A stretch of DNA of 64,000 bases from Sphingobium sp. TKS (GTDB lineage Bacteria > Pseudomonadota > Alphaproteobacteria > Sphingomonadales > Sphingomonadaceae): contig NZ_CP005083.1 in assembly GCF_001563265.1 (NCBI RefSeq), forward strand, positions 1,367,001 to 1,431,000, read 5' to 3'. Position 1 is the stretch's first letter; each line of letters begins with the position of its first letter. Position numbers and translations under genes: made by a program. Shown piece by piece: positions 27,005 through 34,519 of this stretch. The notes beneath the pieces were generated by a model, which ran no database searches, was not told where the DNA came from, and was given only the letters and a program-made list of their open reading frames with translations.

Positions 27005-27987
27005 GCCCGCTTCTCCGCCAATTCGCCAAGGACGGCGGTCAATGTGCGGCGGAGAAGGTCGGGCTTGAAGCCATTGCCCGCCAATGTCCGGGCCTCGACG
27101 AGTTCGGCGTCGGCCGCCTCGCGAAATACCGCTTCGGATGGAGCGCGCCCGCGCAAGACCGCTTCGGCCCTGAGGGCGCGCCATGGCTTGGGCGCCACGC
27201 CGCCAAATGCCACACGAATACTATCGATGAAGCCATCCTTCACGTCGAGAATGGCGGCAACCGATATCAACGCAAAAGCGTAACTCGAACGGTCCCGCAC
27301 TTTGCGATAGGTCGAATGGATCGCGGCCGGCAAGGGCGGCAGGCGGATGGCGGTGATGAGGTCGCCCGGTTCCATCACGGTTTCCAGATCGGGGCGATCG
27401 CCGGGCAAGCGGTGAAAATCCACGATGGGGATCGTTCTTTCACCGCTGGTGCCCATGACCTGCACATCCGCGCCAATCGCCGCCAGCGCCACGCACATGT
27501 CCGACGGATGGGTCGCCACGCATTGGCCGGAGCCGCCCAGGATCGCGTGATAACGGGTGAAGCCCTCTATCGCATCGCATCCGCTGCCGGGCTGGCGCTT
27601 GTTGCAGCGGGCGCCCTCCGGATCGTAGAAATAGGCGCAGCGCGTGCGTTGCAGGATATTGCCGCCGACCGTCGCCATGTTGCGGATCTGGCTCGATGCG
27701 CCCGACAGCAACGCGCGCGATAGAAGGGGGTAGCGCGTCCGTACCGCCGGATGCGCGGCCAGCGTGCCGTTGCGTACCGACGCCCCGATCAGCATCCCGC
27801 CATCCTGCGCCTCTTCAATGGCGGCTGGCAAGCCGGTCAGATCGACCAGGGCGCTCGGTTTCTCCACATTCTGCCGCATCAGGTCGACCAGATTGGTGCC
27901 GCCGCCAAGAAAACGCCCGGCGCCGTTCGCGCCCTGGCGCATCGCGTCCACGACATCCTCGGCGCGCCCATAGGAAAAGGGGTTCAT
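27001..27987 (-). CDS. Molybdenum hydroxylase, FAD-binding subunit with 4Fe-4S motif
   Basis: A 328-residue medium subunit. FAD-binding motifs RFLGGGTNLVDLM and ATVGGNILQRTRC are typical. An extra insertion carries four Cys (C117, C128, C137, C156, including CNKRQPGSGC), the arrangement that binds a 4Fe-4S cluster in E. coli PaoB and in 4-hydroxybenzoyl-CoA reductase-type subunits. Translationally coupled to both neighbours by ATGA overlaps. The additional cluster suggests the PaoABC type rather than classical xanthine dehydrogenase. Confidence 0.9.
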   Translation of the reverse strand: MNPFSYGRAEDVVDAMRQGANGAGRFLGGGTNLVDLMRQNVEKPSALVDLTGLPAAIEEAQDGGMLIGASVRNGTLAAHPAVRTRYPLLSRALLSGASSQIRNMATVGGNILQRTRCAYFYDPEGARCNKRQPGSGCDAIEGFTRYHAILGGSGQCVATHPSDMCVALAAIGADVQVMGTSGERTIPIVDFHRLPGDRPDLETVMEPGDLITAIRLPPLPAAIHSTYRKVRDRSSYAFALISVAAILDVKDGFIDSIRVAFGGVAPKPWRALRAEAVLRGRAPSEAVFREAADAELVEARTLAGNGFKPDLLRRTLTAVLGELAEKRA

Positions 27988-28490
27988 GCATCCGCTCCCG
28001 CCATATAGTCTTCGATCGCCTCGACGATCCCGTTATGCGCGCCGCAACGGCAGAGATTGCCGCTCATGCGCTCCCGGATTTCTTCGCGCGTCAGGAGGGG
28101 GGCCGCCGAAAGATCTGCCGTCACATGACTGGGATCTCCGCGTCCGGCTTCCTCAAGCATGGCCAGGGCCGAACAAATCTGGCCCGGCGTGCAATAGCCG
28201 CACTGCAATCCATCATGCCGGATGAAGGCTTCCTGCAAGGGATGGAGCCCGCCATCCTCCTGCCCCAGCCCCTCGATCGTGCGGACCTCCCGGCCATCGA
28301 CCTGCACCGCCAGGGTCAGACAGGATAATATGCGCTGACCGTCGACCAGCACCGTGCAAGCGCCGCAAGCGCCCTGGTTGCACCCCAGCTTCGTTCCGGT
28401 GAGGCCAAGGCGGTCGCGCAGCAAGTCGAGCAGGGAAACCCGCGGGTCCGCGGGCACGGCATAATCGGAACCGTTGATTATTATCGCCAT
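27984..28490 (-). CDS. Molybdenum hydroxylase, 2x(2Fe-2S) small subunit
   Basis: A 168-residue small subunit with a plant-ferredoxin-type cluster (C37, C42, C45, C57, in GCNQGACGACTVLVDG) and a second helical 2Fe-2S domain (C97, C100, C147, C149). No twin-arginine signal is visible at the N terminus, unlike periplasmic PaoA, so the complex is probably cytoplasmic. First structural gene of the operon; a perfect short palindrome lies just upstream, between it and the marR gene. The start at 28490 has GGAG eight bases before it. Confidence 0.9.
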   Translation of the reverse strand: MAIIINGSDYAVPADPRVSLLDLLRDRLGLTGTKLGCNQGACGACTVLVDGQRILSCLTLAVQVDGREVRTIEGLGQEDGGLHPLQEAFIRHDGLQCGYCTPGQICSALAMLEEAGRGDPSHVTADLSAAPLLTREEIRERMSGNLCRCGAHNGIVEAIEDYMAGADA

Positions 28491-28526
28491 CGCGCATCTC
28501 CGATCGTTTTCGGCGCCCACGCAGAG

Positions 28527-28547
28527 ATATTACGAATTTCGTAGTAT
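28527..28547. promoter_or_regulatory. Probable MarR operator before the molybdenum hydroxylase operon
   Basis: Inverted repeat TACGAA-T-TTCGTA (28531-28543) that extends outward to ATA...TAT with a single mismatch, giving a 21-base palindrome. It fills the 57-base gap between the marR stop and the small-subunit start, the position expected for a repressor site governing the operon from within. Which protein binds is inference. Confidence 0.6.
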
Positions 28548-28988
28548 TCAAGGTTCGCTCGACGCAATTTTTCCCGTCAGGCGGATCAATTGCTCCCGTT
28601 CCTCCCTGTCCAATGCCCGGAGCATCCAGCGAGAAGTTTCCCGATAGGCCGCGATATGATCGTCGACCACATTCCCGCCCTTCTCGGTCGCGCTGAGGGC
28701 GACTGAGCGGCGATCGTCAGCGGGACGGCGGCGTTCGATCAACGCCTTGCGGACCAATCGGGTGGTAGCCGACGACATGGTCGTGATCGCCACGTTGAGA
28801 TAACGCGCGACATCGCTCAGGCCGCAGCCGGGATGGTCCCGGACATAGATCAGCGTCTGCGCATCGAGCGGATTGAGCGCATTCTCTGCCGCTGCCGCCG
28901 CCTCCGCGACCTTGAAGCGCCGCGTGAATGTGCCGAACGCCTGCGTTAACTGGTCGACTTGGGACTGGGTAGGTTCGGTCATGGGCAT
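28548..28988 (-). CDS. MarR-family transcriptional regulator
   Basis: A winged-helix regulator of about 146 residues. The helix-turn-helix region is GLSDVARYLNVAITTMSSATTRLVRKALIERR, followed by the wing with PADDRRSVALSATEKG, both characteristic of MarR repressors. It is encoded directly upstream of, and in the same direction as, the molybdenum hydroxylase genes and probably senses a phenolic or aldehyde compound related to their substrate (inference). Two ATGs (28988 and 28982) are possible and neither has a clear ribosome-binding site; the upstream extension to 29195 looks non-coding. Confidence 0.85.
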   Translation of the reverse strand: MPMTEPTQSQVDQLTQAFGTFTRRFKVAEAAAAAENALNPLDAQTLIYVRDHPGCGLSDVARYLNVAITTMSSATTRLVRKALIERRRPADDRRSVALSATEKGGNVVDDHIAAYRETSRWMLRALDREEREQLIRLTGKIASSEP

Positions 28989-29298
28989 GCGATCACAATT
29001 GAGAGAACTGCGCCTATCATAGCGCCGACCATATCTCCATGTCATAGAACCGAAAGGGCGGGATCTTTTCGGCGGACATGGCGTTCCCGAGCTTCTGGCA
29101 TCGCCGATTTTACAAGGAAGGTGAAGCGCAGCTTTAGCCTGAATAAGGGGAATATTCGTCCGGCGGGCGAGGCATGCTGACACTGAACAGCGCATGTCAT
29201 GGCATCTCGACAGCTAAACGGAACACAGTTGCAGACTGGTTCGTTTTAGAGGTCCGAAAACAAATAGAGGAGAGTATCTGCGTGAGATCAGCCTTTCC
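28989..29298. other. Intergenic region upstream of marR
   Basis: About 310 bases between divergent genes. I see no convincing coding sequence or repeat; promoters for both genes should lie here but cannot be assigned with confidence. Confidence 0.4.
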
Positions 29299-29889
29299 AT
29301 GCGCGCTTTCGCTGCTGCATCGGCCTTGTTCCTGGCGACCGCTCCCGCGCTTGCCGGAGATGAGGAGCGCGCTCTTGCCGCGATCGCGCAAGCTCAAGGG
29401 AAAATCGATGCCGCCGCCAAGCTGAAGGCCGGCGACTTCGATCCGGCCGTGCTGGCCAAAGCGCAGGCATCGTTGCGGCTTGCGCAGGAACAGCTCAAGA
29501 GCGGCAAGGAGCAGGCCGCCATCCGCGCCGCCGTCGACGCGCAGCAATTCGCGGACACGGCGATCGGTGAAAGCCAGGCGCGCACCGATGCCGACGCGCA
29601 TATGCACGCGGCAACGGCCACGGCCGCGCAGCAGGATGCCGCCGCCGCGAATGCGCGGGCCGACGCCGCCGAACGCGCAGCGGCTTCCGCTGCGGCCGAT
29701 GCGCGGGCCGCTCGCGCCGCCGCTATCCCGGCGCCCGCAACCACCACGGTGACGACCGAAACCGTCAAGACCGCGCCCGTCACCGTGCGCAAGGCCGCTC
29801 CGGTCAAGCGCAAGGTCGTGCGCAAGTCGACGAGCCCGGTCCGCGCTTCCGTTGTCGAAAAGACCACGACGACCGTCACGCAGCGATGA
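29299..29889 (+). CDS. Secreted Ala-rich coiled-coil protein (DUF4398-like)
   Basis: A 196-residue protein with a signal peptide (FAAASALFLATAPALAG). The helical repeat region with A-x-A-x-x-I periodicity (ALAAIAQAQGKIDAAAKLKAG and later segments) resembles DUF4398 periplasmic proteins. An alanine-rich coiled coil (about 100-145) follows, then a Thr/Val/Lys-rich, basic tail. Probably an exported envelope protein; function unknown. Followed by a hairpin. Confidence 0.6.
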   Translation: MRAFAAASALFLATAPALAGDEERALAAIAQAQGKIDAAAKLKAGDFDPAVLAKAQASLRLAQEQLKSGKEQAAIRAAVDAQQFADTAIGESQARTDADAHMHAATATAAQQDAAAANARADAAERAAASAAADARAARAAAIPAPATTTVTTETVKTAPVTVRKAAPVKRKVVRKSTSPVRASVVEKTTTTVTQR

Positions 29890-29895
29890 TCGCAG

Positions 29896-29929
29896 GACAG
29901 GACGGTCTCGGCATCGATGCCGTCCTGTC
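29896..29929 (+). terminator. Hairpin after the DUF4398-like gene
   Basis: Perfect 10-bp stem GACAGGACGG/CCGTCCTGTC (29896-29905 and 29920-29929), seven bases after the stop codon. The T-run is weak (CTTCCTG), so termination efficiency is uncertain. Confidence 0.6.
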
Positions 29930-30018
29930 TTCCTGCGTGTAAGACTGCAGGCGCGGGACCGGAACTATTATATCGTGAAGCGATTGCGCTGATACGATCA
30001 TTCAGAGGCGAGACGACC

Positions 30019-30168
30019 ATGTTGTGGACGATCCTTATCATCATCCTTGTTCTTTGGGCACTTGGCGCATTTATCGTGCCGGTGGGCGGAGGACTTATCC
30101 ACCTGCTGCTGGTGCTGGCGCTGATCGTCCTTGTCTATCAGCTTGTCACTGGCCGCCGTGTCCCATGA
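30019..30168 (+). CDS. Small two-helix membrane protein (Lmo0937/DUF5670-like)
   Basis: A 49-residue protein made of two hydrophobic helices (LWTILIIILVLWALGAFIV and LIHLLLVLALIVLVYQLV) joined by a PVGGG turn and ending in a short basic tail. Length and pattern match the Lmo0937 family, of unknown function but often stress-induced. The ATG at 30019 was chosen because it starts at the first helix with an upstream GAGG; the longer frame begins in the preceding terminator. Confidence 0.75.
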   Translation: MLWTILIIILVLWALGAFIVPVGGGLIHLLLVLALIVLVYQLVTGRRVP

Positions 30169-30310
30169 CCAATTTGGATCAATATTCGTGACCAGCATCG
30201 TTGAAATTGATCCGGATCGGTAAGTTTCAGGGACGTCTGGGAAGGTGACGATCGTGAGGTGGACGGACCCTATATCAGCCTGACGGATAGGTAGAGCTTT
30301 GTGACCGCTG

Positions 30311-30727
30311 TCAGCTACGGCCGCGGATCGAGAATTCCGACATCATCTGAATGAGCGCTTCGATCCCTTCATCGCCCTTTTCCAGGGCGTCATTCAGGGA
30401 CCGTTCCACTATATCCGCGACGAAATGGGAGGGGCCGGCATAAGCGAGCGACCAGGTGACGAAGTGACGATGGGGCGTTTTTCCCGATGCGATCGTCCTG
30501 ACGTCGCTGTGTCGCGAGTCTCGCAGGATGCTCGCCTTGAGTTCTTCGATCGCGGCTGGCGCACCTTCCAGATATTGCGCGAAGCGGCGGCCAGAGAACA
30601 GGAGGGTGCCCGTCACATTCAGCGAACGATTGCGCGGGACCGAGACATGGACGATTTCCCGAATGCGTTCTTCGGCGTCGATCGTGTCCAACTTGCTGGA
30701 GCTGATATAGGACCATCGTGCAAGCAT
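30311..30727 (-). CDS. BLUF-domain blue-light sensor
   Basis: A 138-residue single-domain flavin photoreceptor. The three residues of the BLUF light cycle are present with normal spacing: Y7 (WSYISS), N33 (PRNRS) and Q51 (FAQYLEG), with the conserved NVTGTLLFSGRRF between. There is no attached output domain, so it must signal through partner proteins. Divergent from a PilZ-domain gene, which raises the possibility of a light and cyclic-di-GMP link (inference). The start at 30727 begins the domain at its normal first strand. Confidence 0.85.
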   Translation of the reverse strand: MLARWSYISSSKLDTIDAEERIREIVHVSVPRNRSLNVTGTLLFSGRRFAQYLEGAPAAIEELKASILRDSRHSDVRTIASGKTPHRHFVTWSLAYAGPSHFVADIVERSLNDALEKGDEGIEALIQMMSEFSIRGRS

Positions 30728-30760
30728 GTGCTGATGATGCCATTTGCCTGAGAAAAGTAA

Positions 30761-30798
30761 AGGCGAGGCGCATGGTGGGACTGGATTGCGCCTCGCCT
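30761..30798. repeat. 12-bp perfect inverted repeat upstream of the BLUF gene
   Basis: AGGCGAGGCGCA (30761-30772) and its exact complement (30787-30798) around a 14-base loop. On the minus strand it is followed by a T-rich stretch, so within a transcript toward the BLUF gene it would form a terminator-like hairpin about 34 bases before the start codon. Confidence 0.7.
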
Positions 30799-30997
30799 GT
30801 TTCATGGGCCTGCCTCGGAGAGTACGGCGCCCAACAGTCTAAAGGGATGAAGGTTAATGCCGGCCTTCCAGGGATTACCGTAGAACTACCTGGCGCATGA
30901 ACACGCGTGGGTAAGGCGCTGCTTTTATCGGATTCTCGAATCTGCGGGAACCTATATGGCCAAAGAAATAGAACAATCGTCCAATAAGGAGAGCGCG

Positions 30998-31537
30998 ATG
31001 ATGGAGAAACGCCGTCATCCGCGACAAACCGTATTCAAGACGGCGCTGCTCTATCCCGTTGTGGAGGAAGCCAACCTTTCCGTCGAGAATGTGTCGCACG
31101 CCGGATTGAGCGGACGATGCGCCTTGTCGCTGGGCTTGCATCAGCAGGTTCATGTGAGTTTCGACGAGACCAGCTTTCGTACGGCCGAGGTTCGTTGGAT
31201 CAATGGTTCCAGATGCGGTCTTCTGCTTGAGGAGACATTGCCCTGGGTTCCCGGCGAGGAGCCTGATGCGAACATCGCATCACAGAAATATGAACCTCGC
31301 AGTCAGCGTTTGACGGTGAATTTTTCGGCAACCTTGGTAACGTCGACGCCCGTATTGATCGGGACGATCCGCAATCTGTCGGTTGAAGGGATGATGGTCG
31401 AAGTGGGGGGCGTGAGCGAGGGAACGCGATTGCTTGTGAAGACCCGGGGCCTGGATGTACGCATGGGGCGGGTGCAATGGTCGAGCGGCGGGATGATCGG
31501 GATATTCTTCGAACCTCGCCGCATGGCGACGAACTGA
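30998..31537 (+). CDS. Tandem PilZ-domain protein
   Basis: A 179-residue protein with two PilZ-like beta-barrel halves. The first has a full cyclic-di-GMP signature: R5-x3-R9 (EKRRHPRQ) and N31-x-S33-x2-G36. The second keeps NLSVEG (126-131) but has only RSQR in place of the R-x3-R motif, so it may not bind nucleotide. No output domain, membrane helix or signal. The start at 30998 was chosen for AAGGAGA five bases upstream. Likely a cytoplasmic cyclic-di-GMP receptor acting on motility, cellulose or polysaccharide synthesis; target unknown. Confidence 0.85.
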   Translation: MMEKRRHPRQTVFKTALLYPVVEEANLSVENVSHAGLSGRCALSLGLHQQVHVSFDETSFRTAEVRWINGSRCGLLLEETLPWVPGEEPDANIASQKYEPRSQRLTVNFSATLVTSTPVLIGTIRNLSVEGMMVEVGGVSEGTRLLVKTRGLDVRMGRVQWSSGGMIGIFFEPRRMATN

Positions 31538-31620
31538 CGCTGATAAAAAGAAAGGATCGGAGCCGAAACCATAGAGAGCTTCGCGCGTTGGCGGGAAGAT
31601 GATGGTTTAGGCAATTGGCT

Positions 31621-32232
31621 ATGAACCCTGGATGTCCAGTCTATATCGTGGACCACGACAGCAAGACGCGCCAATATCTGGTGCGCGTTTTGCGGCCGGA
31701 GGGGTTTGAGCCCATGCCCTTTTCCTGCGGCGCCGACTTTATCGAAGCGCTTGATTTCCTGGCCCCCGGCATTGCCCTTGTGGAATTGCACCTTGCGGAT
31801 ATGGATGGCGGGGCCGTTCAGGAGGAGCTTCTGTCCCGGCGGCTGGACATGCCCCTGATCGTGATGACGGAGTCACCCGACATTCCGACGGCGGTGGACG
31901 CCATCAAGCGGGGAGCGGCGGATTTTCTGGAAAAGCCCTTTGCCGACAGCCTGCTTTTCAAGATGCTTGCCGAGGTCCGGCCGATGTTGGAGCGGCGCGC
32001 CGAAATCCAGCGACGGAGGGAAAGTGCCGCGGCTCATCTGGAGAGCCTGACGAAAAGGGAATTGGACATCGTGCGGGCGCTTGGTTCCAGCAGCAGCAAT
32101 AGGGACGTGGCCGATGCGCTCCAAATCAGCGTCAGAACGGTCGAAATGCATCGCGCCAGCATCATGAAAAAATTCGGCGTAAAGAGGTTCTCGGAAATAA
32201 TCCTCGATCTTTCTGATTCAACTTTACCGTGA
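31621..32232 (+). CDS. FixJ/NarL-type response regulator with Glu at the phosphosite
   Basis: A 203-residue protein: receiver domain (about 5-120) followed by a LuxR-type helix-turn-helix (about 138-195, with LTKRELDIVRALGSSSSNRDVADAL and SVRTVEMHRASIMKKFG). In the receiver the phosphoacceptor Asp is replaced by E55 (ALVELHLADMDG), and the Pro after the loop is Ala. The acidic D11/D13, the Thr of VMTES and the Lys of LEKPF remain. Glu here often mimics phosphorylation, so the protein may bind DNA without a kinase. No kinase gene is adjacent. Start: ATG 31621; a TTG two codons earlier is unlikely. Confidence 0.85.
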   Translation: MNPGCPVYIVDHDSKTRQYLVRVLRPEGFEPMPFSCGADFIEALDFLAPGIALVELHLADMDGGAVQEELLSRRLDMPLIVMTESPDIPTAVDAIKRGAADFLEKPFADSLLFKMLAEVRPMLERRAEIQRRRESAAAHLESLTKRELDIVRALGSSSSNRDVADALQISVRTVEMHRASIMKKFGVKRFSEIILDLSDSTLP

Positions 32233-32438
32233 TCGTAAGATAATGTGAATTTTCGGTCTACCATCATTCAATATAAATTGGATTGGTAATGACAAAATAT
32301 GATGTTCCTGGCCCATCATTTGGGTTCGGAATTGTCAGAAAAAAGTGGACGGACCTCAGAGATTCATCTGACAATGAAACATCGCCTATATTCAGGCCAT
32401 GGTTAACATCGAAAAAACCAGATAAAGATATTGCATTA

Positions 32439-33355
32439 GAGCCTGTCTTGAATCTCATGCGTAACGAGCGATGCGTCGGATGAGGACGATGGCAGCGGCG
32501 GCATAGAGAAGCGCGGTTGCGGATTTGATAGTCCGCTCGAAGTCTTTGGCGAGGCGACGATTGCGGTTCATCCATGCGAAGGTGCGTTCGACGACCCATC
32601 GTCTGGGATGGACGACAAAGCCGGTCTGATCGGCGAATTTGCGGACGATTTCGATCGTAATGGAGGTGGCGTCCCGGACGCGATCGCTGTTGTAGGCGCT
32701 GTCGGCATAGGTGCGCTCGACGAAGGGATGCCGCTGGCGAGACTGCTGGAGCAAGGGCACCGCGCCGTCGCGGTCCTGCACATCGGCAGGATGGACCAGC
32801 ATCATAAGGGCGCGACCATCGGTATCGACCATTGCATGGCGCTTGCGTCCCATGGTCTTCTTGCCTGCGTCGTAACCGCGAGGTCCGCCTGCTTCGGAGG
32901 TCTTCACGCTCTGGCTGTCGATGACTGCGGCCGATGGTGCTGGTTCTCGCCCTGTCCGGATGCGATCGATCTGCACGAGATGATGATTGAGGCTTTCGAA
33001 TACCCCATCGTCACGCAAGGTGCAGAACCACCGGTAGACCGTGCGCCATGGTGGAAAGCTGTCGGGCAAAAGCCGCCAGGGACATCCTGTCCGCAGCAGA
33101 TAGAAAATGGCTTCGACGATCTCGCGCATCGGCCAGCATCGCCGTCGTCCGCGCTGGCACGGCGCAGGCAAATATGGCTCGATCAAATGCCATTCCGCGT
33201 CGGTAAGATCGCTTCCATAGCGAAGCTGTGCGCGGCTATGATGCACGCGGGCGGTCGGGTTCCACATGATGGCTTCCAAGGTTGGTGTCGCAACCCCTCG
33301 GAATCATATCGAAACCCGATCGTCCACCATTACGAGACCGTTCTGACACAGCCTC
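32439..33355 (-). mobile_element. IS5-family insertion sequence, copy B (917 bp)
   Basis: Same length, ends and transposase translation as the copy at 12158-13074, in the opposite orientation. Flanked by the 3-base direct repeat TTA (32436-32438 and 33356-33358), showing a simple insertion with a 3-bp target duplication of the TNA type. Confidence 0.93.
32455..33267 (-). CDS. IS5-family transposase (copy B)
   Basis: A 270-residue DDE transposase whose translation is identical to that of copy A (triad D117, D189, E227). The ATG at 33267 corresponds to 12246 in copy A. Intact frame; recent duplication within the genome. Confidence 0.93.
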   Translation of the reverse strand: MWNPTARVHHSRAQLRYGSDLTDAEWHLIEPYLPAPCQRGRRRCWPMREIVEAIFYLLRTGCPWRLLPDSFPPWRTVYRWFCTLRDDGVFESLNHHLVQIDRIRTGREPAPSAAVIDSQSVKTSEAGGPRGYDAGKKTMGRKRHAMVDTDGRALMMLVHPADVQDRDGAVPLLQQSRQRHPFVERTYADSAYNSDRVRDATSITIEIVRKFADQTGFVVHPRRWVVERTFAWMNRNRRLAKDFERTIKSATALLYAAAAIVLIRRIARYA

Positions 33356-33613
33356 TTATATGACGATGATTATGGTGAATATTTCAAATCGAAGGAGGAA
33401 TGCGAAAAAATAATAGACCGATATAAGAAGATACAGCAGGCCATAGCTGCTTCTGAGAATAAGGGTAGGGTAGATCGCTTATGCTGAACGCATGCTCCCC
33501 GCGCCATCGATAATGGGTCGGTGCGCCGTGCCTTGTTAAATCTTCACCGTTTTTTCGCCAGCCCCAAACCCCCGCGACAGGAATCTCTTGTCTTTCGTCG
33601 GGAGAGCGTGCGA

Positions 33614-34519
33614 GTGCCTGCACCCATGCCAAGGCGAAAGGATATATGGCGATGCGGCCTCGTCAAGCAGCCGGTCGCGGCGGTCATCGCGGCGGGCGGC
33701 ATCGGCGGGCCGGTGAGCTGGATCGGGGAGGAGCCGGATTTCCAGTTCCTGGCGGACCCTTTCGGCTGGCAGGGCGAGGATGGGCGGCTGCATATTTTTG
33801 CCGAACATTATGATTATCGCACCCGCCATGGGACGATCGAGCGGTTGCTGTTCGATGAGGCGATGCGGCTGCTCGACCGCCGCCCCTGCCTGGTCGAGCC
33901 GTGGCATCTTTCCTATCCGCAGGTCTTTGCCGGGGAAGGGGCGATATGGATGCTGCCGGAGGCGCATCGGTCGGGCGCGCTGACGCTCTATCGCGATCAT
34001 GGCGGGCTTGTCGACTGGCGGGCGGAATGCCGGATCGCGCTGGATTGCGTGCCGGTCGATGCCAGCATCCTGCGGCATGAGGGACGCTGGTGGCTCTTCT
34101 ATTCGCCCGCCACGGACAAGCGGACGAAGATCGCGCATCTGCATGTCGCTTGGGCCGACCGGCTGTGCGGGCCATGGACGGCGCATCATGGCAATCCGGT
34201 GCGGATCGACCGGCGTTCGGCCCGGCCCGGCGGCACGCCGATGGTGATCGATGGGCGGATCATGCTGCCGGTGCAGGATTGCGCGGACACCTATGGCGGG
34301 GCGATCCGGCCGCTGTGGATCGATCGGCTGGATGAGGCGACCTTTATGGCTGAGGCAGGGGATGCCCTGGCGTTGCCGGATTCAGCGGGGGTCTATCGGG
34401 ACGGGATGCACACGCTGACCGCCTGTGGCGACATGACCTTGTTCGATGTGAAGCGGGTCGATCGGTCGCTGCGCGGGCTGATGCTGGATGTCAGGCGCGG
34501 GCTTGGCGGATATGGTTAA
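33614..34519 (+). CDS. Glucosamine-inositolphosphorylceramide-transferase-like beta-propeller protein
   Basis: About 301 residues. Sequence such as QFLADPFGWQGEDGRLHIFAEH and WWLFYSPATD resembles the five-bladed, GH43-like domain found at the N terminus of plant GINT1 and in many bacterial polysaccharide clusters. Its reaction is unclear; a sugar-binding or transferase-accessory role in surface glycan synthesis is inferred from its neighbours. The GTG at 33614 was preferred because GGAGA lies eight bases upstream; ATG 33626 is the alternative. Its 3' end overlaps the convergent glycosyltransferase gene by 29 bases. Confidence 0.65.
   Translation: MPAPMPRRKDIWRCGLVKQPVAAVIAAGGIGGPVSWIGEEPDFQFLADPFGWQGEDGRLHIFAEHYDYRTRHGTIERLLFDEAMRLLDRRPCLVEPWHLSYPQVFAGEGAIWMLPEAHRSGALTLYRDHGGLVDWRAECRIALDCVPVDASILRHEGRWWLFYSPATDKRTKIAHLHVAWADRLCGPWTAHHGNPVRIDRRSARPGGTPMVIDGRIMLPVQDCADTYGGAIRPLWIDRLDEATFMAEAGDALALPDSAGVYRDGMHTLTACGDMTLFDVKRVDRSLRGLMLDVRRGLGGYG

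Larger units (their letters stand above)
32289..33487 (+). pseudogene. 92-codon ORF split by IS copy B
   Basis: Removing IS copy B and one TTA target repeat joins 32289-32438 to 33359-33487 into one uninterrupted frame of 92 codons ending in TGA. The N-terminal half starts MTKYDVPGPSFGFGIVRKKW; the C-terminal half is acidic, then a Lys-rich helix (SKEECEKIIDRYKKIQQ). AT-rich codon use contrasts sharply with neighbours, pointing to acquired DNA. I recognise no family. As it stands the protein is truncated after residue 50 and runs into IS sequence. Confidence 0.65.

Noticed and set aside
32230-33490. Idea that the missing end of drt3b lies next to IS copy B after an inversion between the two copies
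   Set aside because: Copy B has a perfect TTA duplication and its two flanks join into one continuous different ORF, so it is a clean insertion; neither flank continues the RT.
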